Part shown: positions 23,009 to 33,069 of the stretch, one piece after another
Position numbering within the stretch: the stretch's first letter is position 1
How the letters are laid out: the number at the start of each line of letters is the position of its first letter
Source: Pomphorhynchus laevis
Taxonomy: Eukaryota > Acanthocephala > Palaeacanthocephala > Echinorhynchida > Pomphorhynchidae
Direction: 5' to 3'
Length of the DNA: 64,000 nt
NCBI GenBank assembly: GCA_012934845.2
Contig: WNNJ02000176.1
Coordinates: 32,807-96,806 of the forward strand
The notes under the pieces: generated by a model
Seen by the model: only the letters and a program-made list of their open reading frames with translations
Databases searched by the model: none
What the model was told of the DNA's origin: nothing
Made by a program: the position numbers and the translations under genes

Positions 23009-24052
23009 CTAAGACGCTACACCGTGAGTATTTAGGACTAACTTCTCCCAACGTACAAATGGACGTCGTCGGATTACCTGAAAATTTCGGATACAGAGAT
23101 CATTTTCACCTTGTTGACGCCTGTCGTTTAGTTCTTTTTTAGCGAGAGATAGTTGTTCGCGCTCCTCAACCGATAGATCCTTATATATTCGCACAGAATT
23201 ACCCATTAGTCTATAAGCTCTACTAAGGATGATATTAGCTTGATCATTTGAAGCACAGACCAATCGAAGCAGTCTATTTCTACCATTATCATACTTTTTA
23301 CCTATTCTATGGAGAGCCAATACCTCCAAGGATTCTGCTAAATGTTTCTGTCCATCTAGAAAAATACTAGACAAGATATATCTCACTGAAAGAACGTCGT
23401 CATTCACACGGTTTTGAGAAATGACGGATTTGGACTCGTTGATATTTGCGAAAATTAAACATCTTAATCTGTTTATGTTAGATCTCGTCCCCCTTATGTT
23501 ATTCGAACTTACGGGCCGGTCAGGTGTCTGCACCGGATAACTTGCCGCAGGAGAGACTATACTCAACGGGGAGACAGTAGTCGTAGACTTGTTTAGGTAG
23601 GTTGCTGCATCAGCGCGTGTAGATCGTGTTGTTGGATTTGGATAGATCGTGCTAGTAGCACAAGGTCCAATTGCAATAGTGCTAGATTCTAATTCAAGCT
23701 CAGGATTACCATTTTGTCTAACAAAGCGGTTGGGACTATGTGGCGAGAAAATTCTTGCGTGAGTATGGGATGTCTTATTCAAGTTCGACCGATCGGATAC
23801 CGGGTAACTAGAAATGTTGCACTCGCATGAAGTACACGGATTCGTTGAAATATGAGCATTATATCTTCTTGCTACAGGTAATACAAGTCTATCATGGTCA
23901 CGTTTATCAGATCTAGGATCGGTGTCCGGGGAAATTGTCATGGTTGCAACATCATTACCAGGTACAACATAATCCGATAATCCTAGATATACCACTGGGT
24001 GAGATGCTTTAAGGTGGGTCAAGACAGCAGAAACCGCAGATGAATTTGCCAC
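23009..24052 (-). CDS. LINE-C ORF1, main part
   Basis: 347 codons. The middle is S/T/N/P-rich and poorly conserved. The C-terminal third (LKCLIFANI-like, then LLRLVCASNDQANIILSRAY, VRIYKDLSVEEREQLS, RRRPFVRW) parallels the RRM-plus-CTD end of LINE-B ORF1. The zinc finger that should precede it is encoded in another frame at 24,009-24,200, so the first ATG here is not the native start. Confidence 0.75.
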   Translation of the reverse strand: MANSSAVSAVLTHLKASHPVVYLGLSDYVVPGNDVATMTISPDTDPRSDKRDHDRLVLPVARRYNAHISTNPCTSCECNISSYPVSDRSNLNKTSHTHARIFSPHSPNRFVRQNGNPELELESSTIAIGPCATSTIYPNPTTRSTRADAATYLNKSTTTVSPLSIVSPAASYPVQTPDRPVSSNNIRGTRSNINRLRCLIFANINESKSVISQNRVNDDVLSVRYILSSIFLDGQKHLAESLEVLALHRIGKKYDNGRNRLLRLVCASNDQANIILSRAYRLMGNSVRIYKDLSVEEREQLSLAKKELNDRRQQGENDLCIRNFQVIRRRPFVRWEKLVLNTHGVAS

Positions 24053-24200
24053 TCCGATACTTGGACATGCTAAACGATTTAACCTTCAGTACTGTCCAAA
24101 CATCACAATCATCAGTGTCACATCCAACTTCCAGTTGAGTGAAGGAAGAATCAGAATCATACTCCATCTTCATTGAGCTAGACTTTTTAGGACGTCCCAT
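24009..24200 (-). CDS. LINE-C ORF1 N-terminus with half of a zinc finger
   Basis: 63 codons starting MGRPKKSSSMKMEYDSD. CDTDDCDVW and FICGFC match the PHD-like finger of LINE-B ORF1 (CSASGCQIW, FYCGFC). The frame then ends, and the protein resumes in the overlapping frame, so one small indel split ORF1. The basic GRPKK start resembles an AT-hook or nuclear signal. Confidence 0.7.
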   Translation of the reverse strand: MGRPKKSSSMKMEYDSDSSFTQLEVGCDTDDCDVWTVLKVKSFSMSKYRSGKFICGFCCLDPP

Positions 24201-24355
24201 TGACTATTTAATACTGAATTTCAATACGTAGCTTGTAAGTAGTTATAACAAAAGAATTCTTTATCCCACAATAATTGTATGTTTATTAGAAACCAAAATT
24301 TTATTTGTGAGGTTTTTGTACATATTTCTGGTCGCGGCCGCAGAATTCGCAAAAA

Positions 24356-24642
24356 TAGTCCTTAAATATAATAAAATTAGTATCTTCTCGATTCCTAAAC
24401 AAAGATAACATCTTGATTACACTTTTTTGATTTTAATGCTTAAAAACCTTATAAATTAGATTGCCTAACTGAAGCAATATGTTTTGGTACTCTTAATTGA
24501 AATAAAGCTTTTAGAGTATTAAAGTTTTAAAGCTATTGTATTTTACGGCATGTAAAAACGAAAATATTAAAAATTAGGATATATTCTAATTTATAACACA
24601 GAAAATTTTTCTTTGAAATGTTTTTATGACACTGCACTTTGC
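24356..24642. other. AT-rich spacer
   Basis: No gene or repeat recognised between the LINE-C 5' end and the 388-bp tandem repeat. Confidence 0.35.
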
Positions 24643-25556
24643 TTAAATCCTATAAGTCAACAGCAGTACGTACATTTCAGTAACGGTGAATCACATCAGC
24701 TACTGATGCAATATCTACATTTCACGTTTCAATCCTTTCAATGTTGGCTGATGATCACTCGACTCGTTTGCTTTTTTTACATTATTTTAATAAAATACTT
24801 TCGTCTTACATTTTGCAAATTTAATTGAACTCATTTCTGATTTCAAATTAAATCAGCGTTGGTAGGAGCAGATGCAACCTTCAATTTGAAAACCTACCTA
24901 TTTTTCAAATAATTACTATTATCAAACTAATCATCTATAGTTTGTTCCTAATTTTAAGTTGATATGCCTGTGTAGTCATTGCTACTATTGAAATTTTGAT
25001 GACTATTATATTCTGCAAGCTACTTCAATCATATCTATAAGCCAACAGCAGTAAGCTACATTTCAGTATTGATGAACCTCATCAGCTACTGATCCACTAC
25101 CTACGTTTCACGTTTCGACTCTTTTTATGTTTGCCGACGATCACTGGACTCGCCTGCTTTTTTACATTTAGTTTTTTTAATGAAAGACTTTCATCTTAAA
25201 TTTTGTAAATTTTATTGAAATCATTTCTGATTTCAAATTAAATCAGCGTTGGTAGGAGCAGATACAACCTTCATTTTGAATACGTACCTATTTATCCAAA
25301 TGAATACTATTTTATCAAACTAATCATCTATAGTTTGTTTCCTAATTTTAAGTTGACCTATGCAGTCATTGTTACTATTGAAATTTTGATAACTATTTTT
25401 ATTCTGCAAGCTACTTTAATCGTATCTATAAGCCAACAGCAGTACTCTACATTTCAGTATTGGTTGACCTCATTAGCTAATACCTCCAATACCTACGTTT
25501 CACATTTCGGTCCTTTTAATGTAAGCTGACGATCATCCGACTCGTTTGCTTTATTG
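24643..25556. repeat. Tandem repeat, ~388-bp unit, about 2.3 copies
   Basis: The block CAACAGCAGTA...ACATTTCAGTA begins near 24,656, 25,041 and 25,432, spacings of 385 and 391 bp. The shared internal text includes AAATCAGCGTTGGTAGGAGC and CAAACTAATCATCTATAGTT. Units differ at many sites, so the amplification is not recent. No coding potential is evident. Confidence 0.85.
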
Positions 25557-26700
25557 GCAATTAAATTGAAACAAAAAGAATTTCTTGATATTTGTTATAG
25601 AAAAAGAAAATGTATTTATAAAATAAAGATGAGATATGTACACAACAAAGTATTTGGACTAAGGTAATAAATTAATTGCCACACAGTGCCGAGATAGATG
25701 AGGAGAATGAATATGATTGTTTTCTGATTATTACAACACAACCAGCATATATCGTAGTTTTTTTATTGTTCTTGAATTGAATTTCCAAATAAGCTGCTAG
25801 AGAACAGTTCTGAGAGATGAATTACTTCTCGTGTTTATTGTCATCCGCAATTGGAAAATCAGCCGTCTTTTGAATATCTTACATATTTTATCCGCTTGCT
25901 CAGTTAGTATTGATCAGAAGATAGGAGAGGATTGTACATATGTAATTGAGTAGTTTCTTTATCCTGTTATTAGATAGTAACAGAAGATAGTACAGGGGCA
26001 TCGTATTCATCATACACAAAACCAGTGTTACTGAATATGTTATTGACACTCACTGTCTAATACGAACGACGATAACAATTGTCTTATTATTGCTGTTTTC
26101 CGTAAGTAGCTCACCGTTTGTCATTCTCAAAAGCCATTTGGATTTGTATTTCGGTAATCGGCGGCTACTACACTGGAATCCTATGCGCGGTAGCTGTATA
26201 ATACAGTCACGGCTGTCATTTTAGTTATATTATATACACGGATTCAAATATCCATTTGCTTTTTATTCGTAGGTCTGTAGATAAGACATTTAAGGCTATA
26301 TCATTATTTAAACTGTTATATATGTCTTCTGTTAGTAAATGATCATTTGTTGCGGTAACGAAGTCACATTACTATTATTTCGTCAAGGATAAAAATACAG
26401 TTTTTAAAACCGGACAATGCTACAAAATAAACAAGAACGAAGAGCGCAAAGATAGGATTCGACGGTGAGGAAATAAGTGAACATTGAGGCAACATCACTG
26501 ATGATACTCGTGTTATCGTTATTGTCACAGTTAAGTATTTTGCAGTTATTGATACAATCAATAATCGTATTGATATGAATATTCATCAAGGTTCGATATG
26601 TATTAATTGCACTCCAAATTATAAACAACCCTTTATGAGAAATAATGTATGAGTAGAAGGACGGTTGTGAATAATTTTTATCCACGTCATCACCAGTTAT
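25557..26700. other. AT-rich stretch, no supported gene
   Basis: Minus-strand frames of 65 and 93 codons at 26,364-26,685 show no domain or splice sites that I trust. It may include the 3' UTR of the exon ending at 26,748. Confidence 0.35.
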
Positions 26701-26747
26701 ATTAGTGTATATAAACTAAAACTTTACAGCGGATCAAATCATACTAT

Positions 26748-27316
26748 CTAAATGGCCGCTGATCTTCTTGCAACGGCGTTATAAATGGTAGGAATGCTGC
26801 GAACAGACACATGATTTGATAATGCTATTGCTGTCCTTTTTTCAAAATTTAGCGAAAGGTCCTTCTTTACAATATTGACTTGGCAAATATTGTTTACTTG
26901 ACATGATATTTGTAGCTGTTTTTGCTGTTCATGATAAGGTTGCTGCTGTTTATGCTCGTTGTCAATCGAGATACTGCTATTCAAAAGCGCAACTGTTTCC
27001 TTTACCGAAGCCATCTGTTTAGTATTTAGATTAAACTTCTTTATTTCGTTCAATGTAAGTAGCGACGCAGCTTTAACGCCACTGTTACGGCTTTGGATGC
27101 ATCTTTCACCATTACAAAAGCTAACAGGAAATGTCGATTGGTCATATTCGACAATGTTCTCATCACATTTTCCGCAATCACCGTTACTCATACAAGGTTT
27201 ACACATTGTCGATTCGCGCTGTTGATCAACTGTTGAAGTTTGCTGCTTTAAAACAGTTTTGCTTTCGTCTTCACTCTGTTCAACAGTGGATTGGTGCTGA
27301 GTAAATGCTATCGACT
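26748..27316 (-). CDS. Unrecognised probable terminal coding exon
   Basis: 189 codons open to a stop at 26,748, preceded by a good acceptor (TTGTACTTTTAG) at 27,317. The protein is hydrophilic and Q-rich (SIDNEHKQQQPYHEQQKQLQ), with a Cys cluster (CKPCMSNGDCGKC, FCNGERC). Its balanced composition, unlike the AT-driven frames around it, suggests a real host exon. I do not recognise the family. The upstream candidate exon at 27,548-27,647 does not join it in phase, so a further exon or another gene is involved. It is on the same strand as FLCN but 13 kb beyond the FLCN stop. Confidence 0.4.
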
Positions 27317-27547
27317 CTAAAAGTACAACGATGCAATGAAACATTTGATGTTAGTATAAAAAATGTTAAATATAACAAGTATGAAGGAAGTTAAAATAAA
27401 TTTTAAAATGTCACTACGGTGAAATAGTGTCTTTGTTCCTATAAATTTGTAATATAAACTATAGCAAGGCACTTATCTCATTATGGAAATATTTTGTTTA
27501 AATGGTTAAAAATAATATTGCAATTCATGCTGCTTAATGGCACTTAC

Positions 27548-27647
27548 AAGGAAGACAATGTTTTATCAAGTTTTTTGTCTATGATATTTTGACAATACTC
27601 GCCACATATTCTGAATTTTAACATTTTAATTCCGAATACATGAGTGT
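27548..27647 (-). CDS. Candidate internal coding exon
   Basis: 100 bp bounded by a strong polypyrimidine acceptor (TTTTTTTTCAG) and a GTAAGT donor. The only open frame encodes THVFGIKMLKFRICGEYCQN then IIDKKLDKTLSSL. Entry phase is 1 and exit phase 2, which does not fit the frame of the exon at 26,748-27,316. Function unknown. Confidence 0.35.
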
Positions 27648-27659
27648 CTGAAAAAAAAC

Positions 27660-28500
27660 TATAAAACGTGCCTTCTTTACGATGCATTCCACTATACAAT
27701 ACGAATTGTTAACAATAAATGAATGTGCGAACGAGTAATATGTTAATTTAGATCAGCAAAGTTTGTTTACAAAAATCATTCTCTTACCATTAATACAAAG
27801 AAAACATAAACGAAGCCAAATAAGAATCAAATTTCATAAACAACAAATGCGAATACAAAATCAATGTAGCCAGCAAAACAGACTGGCAAATTAGTAGTAT
27901 AATTACCGAATACGAGTACTTTGTTATTTTAAAATTTACATATTTGTTTGCGTTTGTTTAAAAACAATTTTTATGAATGATATTTATAATTCAATAAAGA
28001 CAAAAGAACAATAAATATTCAATAAAAGAAAAGATCATGAACTCTCTCCTTCCGATATTATTAATATTATCTTACCGATAAGATAAATATTATTGATAAA
28101 TCCATATTGTACATTAGTATGTTAAATTTACACATACTTTTAATTTATCCTGTATTTTCTTTGTTTTGCTATACTATAAACATCAACGCGATTAAAATCA
28201 ATTAACACTCAATCAAAATCAATTACAAGGCATCATTTTATTGTAATTAATTTCCAAATATATAGAATAATAATGTTTGGAATCATCGAAAATTTGTAGG
28301 ACCTTAATGAATAAATTCGCTGCCTCTTTATATTAATATGAAATGTATTCATAAATCAATCCACGCAATATACTTCAAAGCATTGGTTCGATGCCATTAT
28401 GAGTAAATCCATTTCCATCCATAGGAAAAAAGATTATTTACCACACAGCGGATTCCTAACAATTAGACATAATATTAGGATAATGATATTAATATGCAAA
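27660..28500. other. AT-rich spacer
   Basis: No gene, repeat family or RNA recognised. Confidence 0.35.
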
Positions 28501-28510
28501 AGTTAATCAG

Positions 28511-28598
28511 ATCAATGGCTGAGTTAGTTATTATATATCGCCAAAGCTTTCGCTGCGCTACGGCTTCGTCAGCGGCTCATTGTATGTTATATTATATA
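28511..28598 (-). ncRNA. Hammerhead-like ribozyme core in a PLE-like end repeat
   Basis: On the minus strand CTGACGA (28,572-28,566) is followed by a 14-nt stem-loop segment (AGCCGTAGCGCAGC) and GAAA (28,551-28,548), the CUGANGA...GAAA hammerhead core. The surrounding ~85 bp are repeated in inverted orientation at 32,571-32,657. Stem II is weakened here compared with that copy. Stem I is not evident, so cleavage activity is unproven. Confidence 0.45.
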
Positions 28599-28734
28599 AT
28601 AATAAGGATTTTCTTAAAAAGATAGTATAACAGTTAAATAGGCAGCTAAAAAATAAACAGCAAAACACAAAACATGTAAGAAATCTTCTATTATACAATC
28701 TGTTTGGTCTTCCATCCTTTACGGCCTCAGATCC

Positions 28735-28802
28735 AGTTGGATCTGAGGATCCAGTTGGATCTGAGGATCCAGTTGGATCTGAGGATCCAGTTGGATCTGA
28801 GC
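28735..28802. repeat. 18-bp tandem repeat in the LINE-A 3' UTR
   Basis: About four units of GATCCAGTTGGATCTGAG. Other LINE-A tails keep only one unit (GGATCTGAG at 7.6 and 14.6 kb), so this is a local expansion. Confidence 0.85.
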
Positions 28803-29373
28803 CCCACAGCCAATCCAACACGCCGCCATTCGACTGAACCACCCGGGGTCTTTCACACCCAATCGAGGCGGACTATGCTGGGTAAACGAGAGACGAAGAG
28901 CTTGAGGAACCTTAGCCTTTGCTCTGGGGGACGTCCTCTAGAAAAGAAGACTAATCCCGAGATAGCCCAAGTGCTCCAGAGGCGCACCTGAGTTTTCCCT
29001 TTCAATGACAGATGCTGGGCCCGTTTCAGGGCCCACCTAGCTATCTTCAGGGTACGTTTAACTCTATCCAGATAAGCTTTCGCCGACTAGTTTACCGTAA
29101 CGGTGAACCCCAGGTATTTTATTCGACTCGTGAAGACGAGGAGTGGTTGATTAATCAAAATAAGGGAGAGTGCAAAGAGTGCTAATCTCTTAAGTTTTTT
29201 CTATGTTGCAGGGGCGCCATGAAAGACAACCACCTGCGATTTCGCGGAGTTTAAAATAAGATTAGATTTGGGTAACTGGTCTTTTAATCTTAAGAAGAAA
29301 TGGCTGATGTCCTAGACTACGTCTTTGCACCTGCGTCCAGAAAACAGGGCTGTGGTATCATCAGCGTATACCA

Positions 29374-30648
29374 CTAGACGTTGTACGCGTTTAAATATTT
29401 TAAAGAGTTAAATAGAGGCAGCAATATATAAAATTGGAGAAAGAGGTAATCCTTTAGGCACACCCGTAATGGGGTAGAACTGACGCGCATCAGGGTCATC
29501 TTCATAATAGAATCGCTTGGTGTACAGCAGTATCTCCGCCCTGTTAACAATTCTTGCGGGCAACCCGAAGGACCTGAGAGAAGAGATAATAAGGGAATGG
29601 AGATGCGGTCACATGCAGCAGAAAAATCAAGGAAAAAAGCCACAGCAAGTTGATGACTACTCTTCTGACAAAACTCATGCACTTCACCTACAGCTGAATG
29701 GACCGAGCGACCTTTGACGAACCCATGGAAACCTGGTGGAATTAAATTTCGCCTACTCAGATGATCGCGGATTCTACGCGCAAGCGCTTTTTCGTAGATT
29801 GATACGAGGGAATTTTGAATCGATATGGGCCGCAGGTTTTTAGGACATAAGACCGGATTTTTCTTAGGTAAAAATTTATGCCTACTAATGTTGATGCCGG
29901 CCACATCAGATGGGGCGGCTAATAACATTGTGACGGCCACTTCTCTTATTTGTTCAACTATCAAAAGATGACAGACACGAGAAGAGAGTGGAGCGACGGA
30001 TTTGGAGGTGCCCTGAAGAGGCCCCCAGAAGTTAAGGATATCTGTAACAGATAGATCCCTACTCCTGAAGTTTCCCCAAGGCGGGATTGGCTGAGGTGAT
30101 TGAGAGGCTCCATAATTATGTAGGGATAATGACTCCTCCAAAACTTTGTCAATACCTATATTACCAATCCAACCCAATGCCCTATTCATCCAACAGACAA
30201 ACTTTTCCTTTTTGAATATCTTCCAGAAGGAAGACTGAACTGGGCTAAGGGAAGCAATGCTTGCCCTATCCTTACCCAGTTGGAACCTATATTTAGTGCT
30301 CCAATATTCTTTTGAGAGAGCTTGCCTGGCAGAAGCATAGAGATTGGGAAGACGAAGCATATATGATAAGGTCTTGAGTTTTGTCGGAGTGGGACTGTAA
30401 ATACGACCTTTGTAGGTAGTCGAAAGCATCGCGGTAGCTTGCGAAGAGAGGTAGGAATTAAATTCGGTTAGACTCTCATTACCAATTTGGGGGAAGCGTT
30501 TGGTAACTGCCTGAAAGAAAGCCACTCTGATTGGATCAAAGTGGAATCTCCTTCGAAGCAGCGTATCCTCTTCTATCCGCCAACGAATCAAGTCATGAGA
30601 GGTGGACAGATGTTGTCGCGACTGCTCTGTACAGTGGGGTTTTAACAA
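29374..30648 (-). pseudogene. LINE-A ORF2: endonuclease end and first RT part
   Basis: 424 open codons from the end of the endonuclease (TSHDLIRWRIEEDTLLRRRF) through LRPISIQNSLVSIYEKAL, IPPGFHGFVKGRSVHS and motif A (FFLDFSAACDRISIP). After motif A the frame changes; the catalytic YADD lies in the neighbouring frame near 29,360. The upstream endonuclease start is also cut by a stop after TDIIVL at about 31,111. Confidence 0.75.
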
Positions 30649-31392
30649 CCATCTCTCATGAAGCAGTAATAAGTCGAGGAGTTAATTCGTTGATGTGCAA
30701 TGAAAGGTGGGGGACGGTGGTTTGTGAATAAGATAACTGTTCCTGCCTCTGCGTAGTGCTGCATTAATCCAACGACCAGTTCTGTCGTGGAAGTCTCCAA
30801 GTACCATGTCATAGCCGCTATCCATAATCCTATCCAGGAGGTCACGGTTTTTGTGAATCTCACCTGGACGGATATAGACATTGGTCAGACTGAGGCGTTT
30901 ACCGTTCTTACAGAGTGAAACTACTAAACAATAAAGGGCTGGACAAGAATAGTTGAGTAGAATGGAAGATCTTAATAAGCATTTGACTAGGGTTAAAAGA
31001 CCTTGAGATGAAGAAGAGTGAGGTGGGGTTATGTACGGAGTATAGTGGGAACAAATGTGCTTGGGGATGAATCGAGTAATGTCCTGGGGGAGACGGATAT
31101 ACCGCTTCTCCTAAAGGACTATAATATCTGTATCTCTACCAGATAGAAGCCTAAGGGCAGAAGCTCCTCCCGAATTCCACTGAAGGATATTCAGTGAAAA
31201 AGACTCCCGAGTAATCTGCATTGTGTTAGGTTGGCTGTGTGGGATTGCCTCATCCCTAGACAGAGTCAGGGGCAAAAAAGTTGTCCTTCCTGCCAACAAC
31301 TCCTTCCTGGGCGAGCACTTGCCCACGGGCAGTATCTTAATTTCCCGTGATGGAGGCCTTTTCGGACTTGGACTTGAGCAGTTTGCTAGCCT

Positions 31393-32280
31393 TCAATAAA
31401 GGCACGGTGTGGGCCGAAGCCCCCCTCGTTTCTTTGATTCTGGAATCGTTGAAGGAGTAAACGTAGGAGTTGAATATAACAGAGCAAAATGACTTGTGAG
31501 GAGCTGCTCCATTTGTCTCAATATAGATTGTTTTTGAGCGTCGAGAAGATGTATGATGTCCTTGTCTGACATTCTACCGCTGGTATCTGCATAGCTGCCA
31601 GGAGTTTTTATTGTCGGTGAATTACAGAATTTTATCCGATAGGCCTTAAAGGCCTCACACCTCCTAGACCAGGATGGATGCGGACCATTACAGTTTACAC
31701 ACCGCGGGGTAGAGGAACACTGACCCCCGATGTCTATACATTTTTTGGAAGAGCAAAATCCACAAATCTTCTCTTCCTTGCACATTGAGGCCCAGTGCCC
31801 CCATCCATGACAGAGATTGCAGTGGGGGAACGTAAAGTCATCCCAGTGCCCCCATCCATGACAGAGATTGCAGTGGGGGAACGTAAAGTCATCGTTAGAG
31901 GGGAGAAGAAATTTTAAATTAAAACCCATGAATAGGTTACATGATGTTTTAGACAATATCTCGGCAAGGTCGGTGGGCACCGAGACAAAACCAATAGGAA
32001 TGGATTGCCCATTCTTCCCATTAACTGGGCGAAAATTGGATACTTTAAAGTATAATTGAAGAGCGTTAATGTCTGTTTGCTCCAGGTGTGGAGGAAGATT
32101 AGTTATTTTCAATGAAGCCATGGTGGGCTTAAACGTTAGGCTACCAAACTTGGTGAGATTTTGATCAAAGAATTCTTTGTATGCATTTGCCAACTCTGAG
32201 AGTGGCAAATGAAATTTTGATCTCCGTTTCGTAATACCTAACCGAGTTAAACAGTATTCTGTTACGGAACTGTTCTGCAA
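31393..32280 (-). CDS. LINE-A ORF1: gag-like zinc-knuckle protein
   Basis: 295 codons. An RNA-binding region (LKITNLPPHLEQTD...GKNGQSIPIGFVSV) precedes three CCHC-type knuckles: CNLCHGWGHWASMC, a middle Cys cluster starting CGFCSSKKC, and CVNCNGPHPSWSRRC. Just before the first knuckle, 17 codons (DDFTFPHCNLCHGWGHW) are duplicated in frame, adding half a knuckle. About 65 N-terminal residues lie upstream in other frames up to the start MDQNSGNSKEM near 32,470. Such proteins coat LINE RNA in the R1/I/Jockey group. Confidence 0.75.
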   Translation of the reverse strand: MQNSSVTEYCLTRLGITKRRSKFHLPLSELANAYKEFFDQNLTKFGSLTFKPTMASLKITNLPPHLEQTDINALQLYFKVSNFRPVNGKNGQSIPIGFVSVPTDLAEILSKTSCNLFMGFNLKFLLPSNDDFTFPHCNLCHGWGHWDDFTFPHCNLCHGWGHWASMCKEEKICGFCSSKKCIDIGGQCSSTPRCVNCNGPHPSWSRRCEAFKAYRIKFCNSPTIKTPGSYADTSGRMSDKDIIHLLDAQKQSILRQMEQLLTSHFALLYSTPTFTPSTIPESKKRGGLRPTPCLY

Positions 32281-32517
32281 AACTACGCAAGAAAAAATTG
32301 TATAATTTGTGTTTTTCTATAGGCTCTGAGAGTTTTATAATTATGAGATTTCTCAGCTTGGGTATGGGGGAAGTACCCCCTTACCATCGTAATCATAGGA
32401 TAACAAAGCACTCACCTTTGGTGTAGATACAGTCAACATTTCCTTAGAATTACCTGAATTTTGATCCATTTTTGTTACCATAAACAATTCGCTACTGCTT
32501 GCAAAATTTATACACTC

Positions 32518-32585
32518 GTATGTTATATTATGTCACAAACTTTTTGTTAAGTTTAACAAAAAGTTTGTGAGATAATATAACATAC
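32518..32585. repeat. Long inverted repeat at the LINE-A 5' side
   Basis: Arms 32,518-32,550 and 32,553-32,585 pair almost perfectly (GTATGTTATATTA... with ...TAATATAACATAC; TCACAAACTTTTTGTTAA with its complement). It leads straight into the hammerhead-like core at 32,595. Similar hairpins with TCTCAAAC arms occur at 15.33 and 57.97 kb, all beside PLE-type ends. Confidence 0.75.
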
Positions 32586-32657
32586 AATGAACTACTGACG
32601 AAGCCGTAACGCGGCGAAAGATTTGACAATATATAATAAATAACTAACTCAGATAAT
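32571..32657 (+). ncRNA. Hammerhead-like ribozyme core
   Basis: CTGACGA (32,595-32,601), one unpaired A, a GCCG/CGGC stem with a short loop, then GAAA (32,616-32,619). This is a clean CUGANGA-stem II-GAAA core with 4 bp in stem II. Stem III and stem I are not obvious; PLE-associated hammerheads are known to have very short stem III and may act as dimers. It is the inverted partner of the copy at 28.5 kb. Confidence 0.55.
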
Positions 32658-32682
32658 AACATAAATATTAAATATTATAATA

Positions 32683-32718
32683 CTATCCTATTAGGATATT
32701 ATTATCCTAATAGGATAG
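32683..32718. repeat. Perfect 16-bp inverted repeat
   Basis: CTATCCTATTAGGATA, 4-nt spacer, TATCCTAATAGGATAG. Each arm is itself almost palindromic. Function unknown; it may mark the end of a small foldback element. Confidence 0.7.
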
Positions 32719-32859
32719 TGAAAGATATATTTTTTTATATAGATGACCTGTATATTATATATATTTTCTGTTCATTAAATACGGAAGAAAATTTACATAA
32801 AGAAAAATTTTTGATAAAATTTATAATTACAATATTTAGATATTTAGCATGGCGGGTAG

Positions 32860-33069
32860 GTATCTAAGATAATCAATTATGATAACTGACAAATCAGAAA
32901 ACAAGTAAAAACGATATATGATACGAAAAATAGATTAGACTATCGTCCTTAAACAAAAGCACAAGTAAACATGTTGTAAAGTACAAGAAATAGGTCAGTG
33001 CTGAGAAAAAGATCCGTGTTAACGTCATTATTAAATCAGAGCACAAGTAAACACGTTGTGTGGTATAAT
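32860..33069. repeat. Left edge of the 82-bp satellite array (diverged)
   Basis: Degenerate monomers (ACAAGTAAACACGTTGTGTG, GGTCAGTGCTGAGAAAAAG, GTTAACGTCATTATTAAATC) precede the PLE copy at 33,070. They share the variant 'cagagcacaag' with the right edge, as expected if array ends escape homogenisation. Confidence 0.75.

Larger units (their letters stand above)
19990..24355 (-). mobile_element. LINE-C, CR1-type LINE, nearly complete
   Basis: Minus-strand element of the same broad group as LINE-B but a different family. ORF1 and ORF2 are both recognisable, with one frame change near 24,010-24,050 in ORF1 and one near 20,420 close to the end of ORF2. The RT core itself is open. The 3' UTR lies left of 20,150. 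The 5' leader extends to about 24,355, where GCGGCCGC and GAATTC sites lie side by side. Confidence 0.82.
28600..32480 (-). mobile_element. LINE-A copy, the most complete in the window
   Basis: Minus-strand LINE with 3' UTR (28,600-29,370), ORF2 (about 31,250-29,374, at least two breaks) and ORF1 (about 32,480-31,393). It gives the reference order for the family: ORF1 with three zinc knuckles, an endonuclease beginning LNILQWNSGGASALRLLSG, then the RT. It is flanked on both sides by the inverted hammerhead-like repeat (28.5 and 32.6 kb). Confidence 0.85.

Noticed and set aside
26404-26685. 93-codon minus-strand frame
   Set aside because: AT-driven composition, no domain and no convincing splice sites.
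28558-28842. Frame with SDPTG repeats
   Set aside because: It is only the translation of the 18-bp tandem repeat in the LINE-A 3' UTR.
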